Part shown: positions 62,273 through 64,000 of the stretch, piece by piece
Position numbering within the stretch: position 1 is the first letter of the stretch
Layout: each line of letters opens with the position of its first letter
Translations under genes and position numbers: made by a program
From: Gilliamella sp. Pra-s52
GTDB lineage: Bacteria; Pseudomonadota; Gammaproteobacteria; Enterobacterales; Orbaceae
DNA: 64,000 bases
NCBI RefSeq assembly: GCF_009795805.1
Contig: NZ_WTEY01000008.1
Span: forward strand, 38,758-102,757
Direction: 5' to 3'
Notes under the pieces: model-generated
Told to the model about the DNA's origin: nothing
The model's input: only the letters and a program-made list of their open reading frames with translations
The model's database searches: none

Positions 62273-62524
62273 ATGTCGCTACATTTTTTAGAGGCTAATG
62301 ATCGTTTTTATGTTTGTGATGAAAATAATAAAAAAATAGCTGAAATGACGTTTACAAGGTTAGGAAAAGATAAAGCTACGATTAATCATACTTATGTTGA
62401 TCCGGACTATCGAGGACAAGGAATTGCTAATAATTTATTAGATATCGTAGTAAAACGATTACAGCAAGAAGAACGTGATATTATTCCTATTTGTTCGTTT
62501 GCTGTTAATAGATTGGTAAAATAA
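62273..62524 (+). CDS. YjdJ-like GNAT-type small acetyltransferase
   Basis: This 83-residue protein is a minimal acetyltransferase-like domain of the GCN5-related N-acetyltransferase (type YjdJ) family: FYVCDENNKKIAEMTFTR, HTYVDPDYRGQGIANNLLDIV with the acetyl-CoA loop RGQGIA, and RDIIPICSFAVNRLVK. The ending is shorter than E. coli YjdJ by about seven residues, so the C-terminus may be trimmed. The substrate is unknown. It stands alone between pfkA and the acyltransferase gene, with AGGTAGTTTT before the ATG. Confidence 0.8.
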   Translation: MSLHFLEANDRFYVCDENNKKIAEMTFTRLGKDKATINHTYVDPDYRGQGIANNLLDIVVKRLQQEERDIIPICSFAVNRLVK

Positions 62525-62671
62525 TTAAATTGAGTTTTTGTCTATTGACTTATAGTTATATATAACACCAATATTTGTTTGGATTTTTATTTTTAATAAA
62601 TGATAGTTCTAACTACATGAATATGTAATAATGTACATTAAATGTGTTTGTATTGATCCACAATCTCCAAA

Positions 62672-63742
62672 ATGGTAACAGAAAAACAGCAAAAGATTCA
62701 TTCGATTCATGTTTTACGCGGTGTTGCAATTATTATGATTGTTTTCAGCCACTGCTTAGGTGTGTTTAAAAATACTAACTTAATTGCTAACAGTTATTTA
62801 TTTTCTTTTTTGAATTTATTTGCATTTAATTTTACGACGTTTTTTGTATTAATTGCCGGTTTTTTATTTCAACATCTAACATATAAATTTGATACTAAAA
62901 CATACTATTTATCAAAATTTAAGACAGTTGTATGTCCTTATATTTCAATATCAATTTTCTGTTTTATATTTTATCATTACCAATATTTATCTAGTTTACC
63001 TTGGTATTCGTCAACTGAAAATAGCATAATTAGTGTAATAACTAAAATGATGTTGACAGGAACACAGCTATTGCCATTATGGTTTATACCGATGATTATC
63101 ATTATTTATTTAATGGCTCCTTTATTATATTCTTTATCAAAAAAGAGTTTAATTATAACTGGTTTGGTTTCTATGTTTTGGGTAGTTATGTTTACTAAGC
63201 CTGATTTCACTCGACCTCTTTTAAATTTATTGCATTATGGTCCTGTCTATTTAACGGGTATGATGATAAAACAAAATTATCAAATTATTATGAAATCCGT
63301 AAAAAGTAATTTATTTTTGGTCATGTTCCTTTTTTGTTTATGTTTTTGGATTCCATTTGCTTATCGTTATATGGATCACTTAATTGTTGAGAAACTTTAT
63401 TACGATACATTACAAAAAATTGTTCTATTTATATTAGCACTTTACTTTTTAGATAAATTGAATCATAAAATTAATGATGGGCGAACTTATAAGTTTTTGT
63501 CTTATATGGCAAATATTAGTTTTCCTATTTATTTTATTCATGAAATTATTGTGTTTGAACTTGAACGGCTATTATATATGTCTCCACTAAACAATGTAAT
63601 CAAAACGGATAATGGGTGGTTAGCGTCATTAGGCGCAGTATTTTTTTTGATATCTACTTTAGTTTTAAGTGTTATTATTGCTAATATTATAAAATGGATT
63701 TTTAAAAATAAATCACAATATCTTATTGGTAGCATTCGTTAA
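62672..63742 (+). CDS. Membrane acyltransferase family 3 protein
   Basis: This 356-residue protein has about ten membrane helices and the acyltransferase_3 signature near the N-terminus (IHSIHVLRGVAIIMIVFSHCLG, with the catalytic-type His in FSHC) and PIYFIHEIIVFEL near the C-terminus. Such enzymes O-acetylate surface polysaccharides, lipopolysaccharide or small lipids. No polysaccharide genes are nearby. It has no strong Shine-Dalgarno sequence, and very low GC even for this window suggests possible transfer. It lies just upstream of the rRNA promoter region. Confidence 0.85.
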   Translation: MVTEKQQKIHSIHVLRGVAIIMIVFSHCLGVFKNTNLIANSYLFSFLNLFAFNFTTFFVLIAGFLFQHLTYKFDTKTYYLSKFKTVVCPYISISIFCFIFYHYQYLSSLPWYSSTENSIISVITKMMLTGTQLLPLWFIPMIIIIYLMAPLLYSLSKKSLIITGLVSMFWVVMFTKPDFTRPLLNLLHYGPVYLTGMMIKQNYQIIMKSVKSNLFLVMFLFCLCFWIPFAYRYMDHLIVEKLYYDTLQKIVLFILALYFLDKLNHKINDGRTYKFLSYMANISFPIYFIHEIIVFELERLLYMSPLNNVIKTDNGWLASLGAVFFLISTLVLSVIIANIIKWIFKNKSQYLIGSIR

Positions 63743-63897
63743 ACTATTTCCATTCATATTTTCATTTGTATTTTTTTAAGGGCTTTCTTTTTTAAAAAAT
63801 ATATAATTTTCCAAAGGATAATAACCTTTATTTTGTCCACATAATTAAAGTATTTGAATAAATAAGAAACAGACAGAAAGAAAATTGAAATTAATAG

Positions 63898-63929
63898 TTG
63901 CATGATTTTTTTAAATCCCTATAATGCGC
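63898..63929 (+). promoter_or_regulatory. rRNA operon P1 promoter
   Basis: TTGCAT (-35, 63898-63903), a 16-base spacer, TATAAT (-10, 63920-63925) and a GCGC discriminator are arranged as in E. coli rrn P1, and CCCTATAATGCGC plus CCACTGACACG nearly repeats the E. coli rrnB P1 sequence. The A-rich run upstream would be the UP element. Transcription would start near 63932 and read off the right edge, so a 16S rRNA gene should lie just beyond the window. Stringent and growth-rate control are expected from the discriminator. Confidence 0.88.
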
Positions 63930-64000
63930 AGCCACTGACACGCAGTCAGCATAAAGCAGTCGGCGAATAAGGTTAGTGAACAAGGTCAAAAATTTTAAAA

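Overview
The window is 64 kb of an AT-rich chromosome of a gammaproteobacterium. Housekeeping proteins are close to those of Escherichia coli in sequence and partly in order: dnaA-dnaN-recF-gyrB, rhlB-trxA-rho, fieF-pfkA, yjiX-yjiA, nrdD-nrdG. The low GC content together with enteric-type proteins and an Srf-type locus suits Orbaceae (Gilliamella, Frischella, Orbus). That placement is an inference from composition and gene content. I see no phage, transposase or CRISPR array.

Bases 1-11404 hold the downstream part of an Srf-type envelope locus, all on the + strand: the 3' end of an SrfC-like gene, a single-pass protein with a TPR-like C-terminus, a secreted vWA protein, a MacB/LolCDE-type ABC ATPase and permease, an exported formylglycine-generating-enzyme-like (FGE-like) protein, two coiled-coil lipoproteins, two tandem membrane-anchored vWA paralogues and a possible 39-residue membrane peptide. 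The genes are tightly packed and several overlap. No function can be assigned, and this is one of the two best candidates for an undescribed system.

Bases 11565-20863 carry the replication operon dnaA-dnaN-recF-gyrB on the - strand, followed upstream by ompA, rdgC and a MipA/OmpV porin-like gene. Bases 21032-26837 hold two convergent operons that look like one pathway: a class III aminotransferase, a FemAB/BioF2-like acyltransferase and an arginase-fold protein on +; a MtnX-like phosphatase, an esterase and two small SMR/EamA-type transporters on -. This resembles a small nitrogenous metabolite biosynthesis and export cluster and is the second candidate system. rstA-rstB lies divergently beside it.

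Bases 29337-50139 are mostly core genes: glnS, a short endonuclease V, a DUF3999/DUF2339 pair, purL, aroF behind three TyrR boxes, aroB, nadE, glnB, a secreted unknown, sxy/tfoX, rhlB, trxA and rho. Bases 50312-64000 carry gnd, nrdD-nrdG behind a textbook NrdR box pair, can, cbrA, yjiA-yjiX without the usual pyruvate/peptide transporter, murA, yajL, fieF, pfkA, a small acetyltransferase-like gene and a membrane acyltransferase. The last 120 bases contain an rRNA P1 promoter, so an rRNA operon should begin just beyond the window.

A dispersed intergenic repeat of about 58 bp occurs three times (11423, 29091, 36363), always in the same orientation but in different gene contexts.
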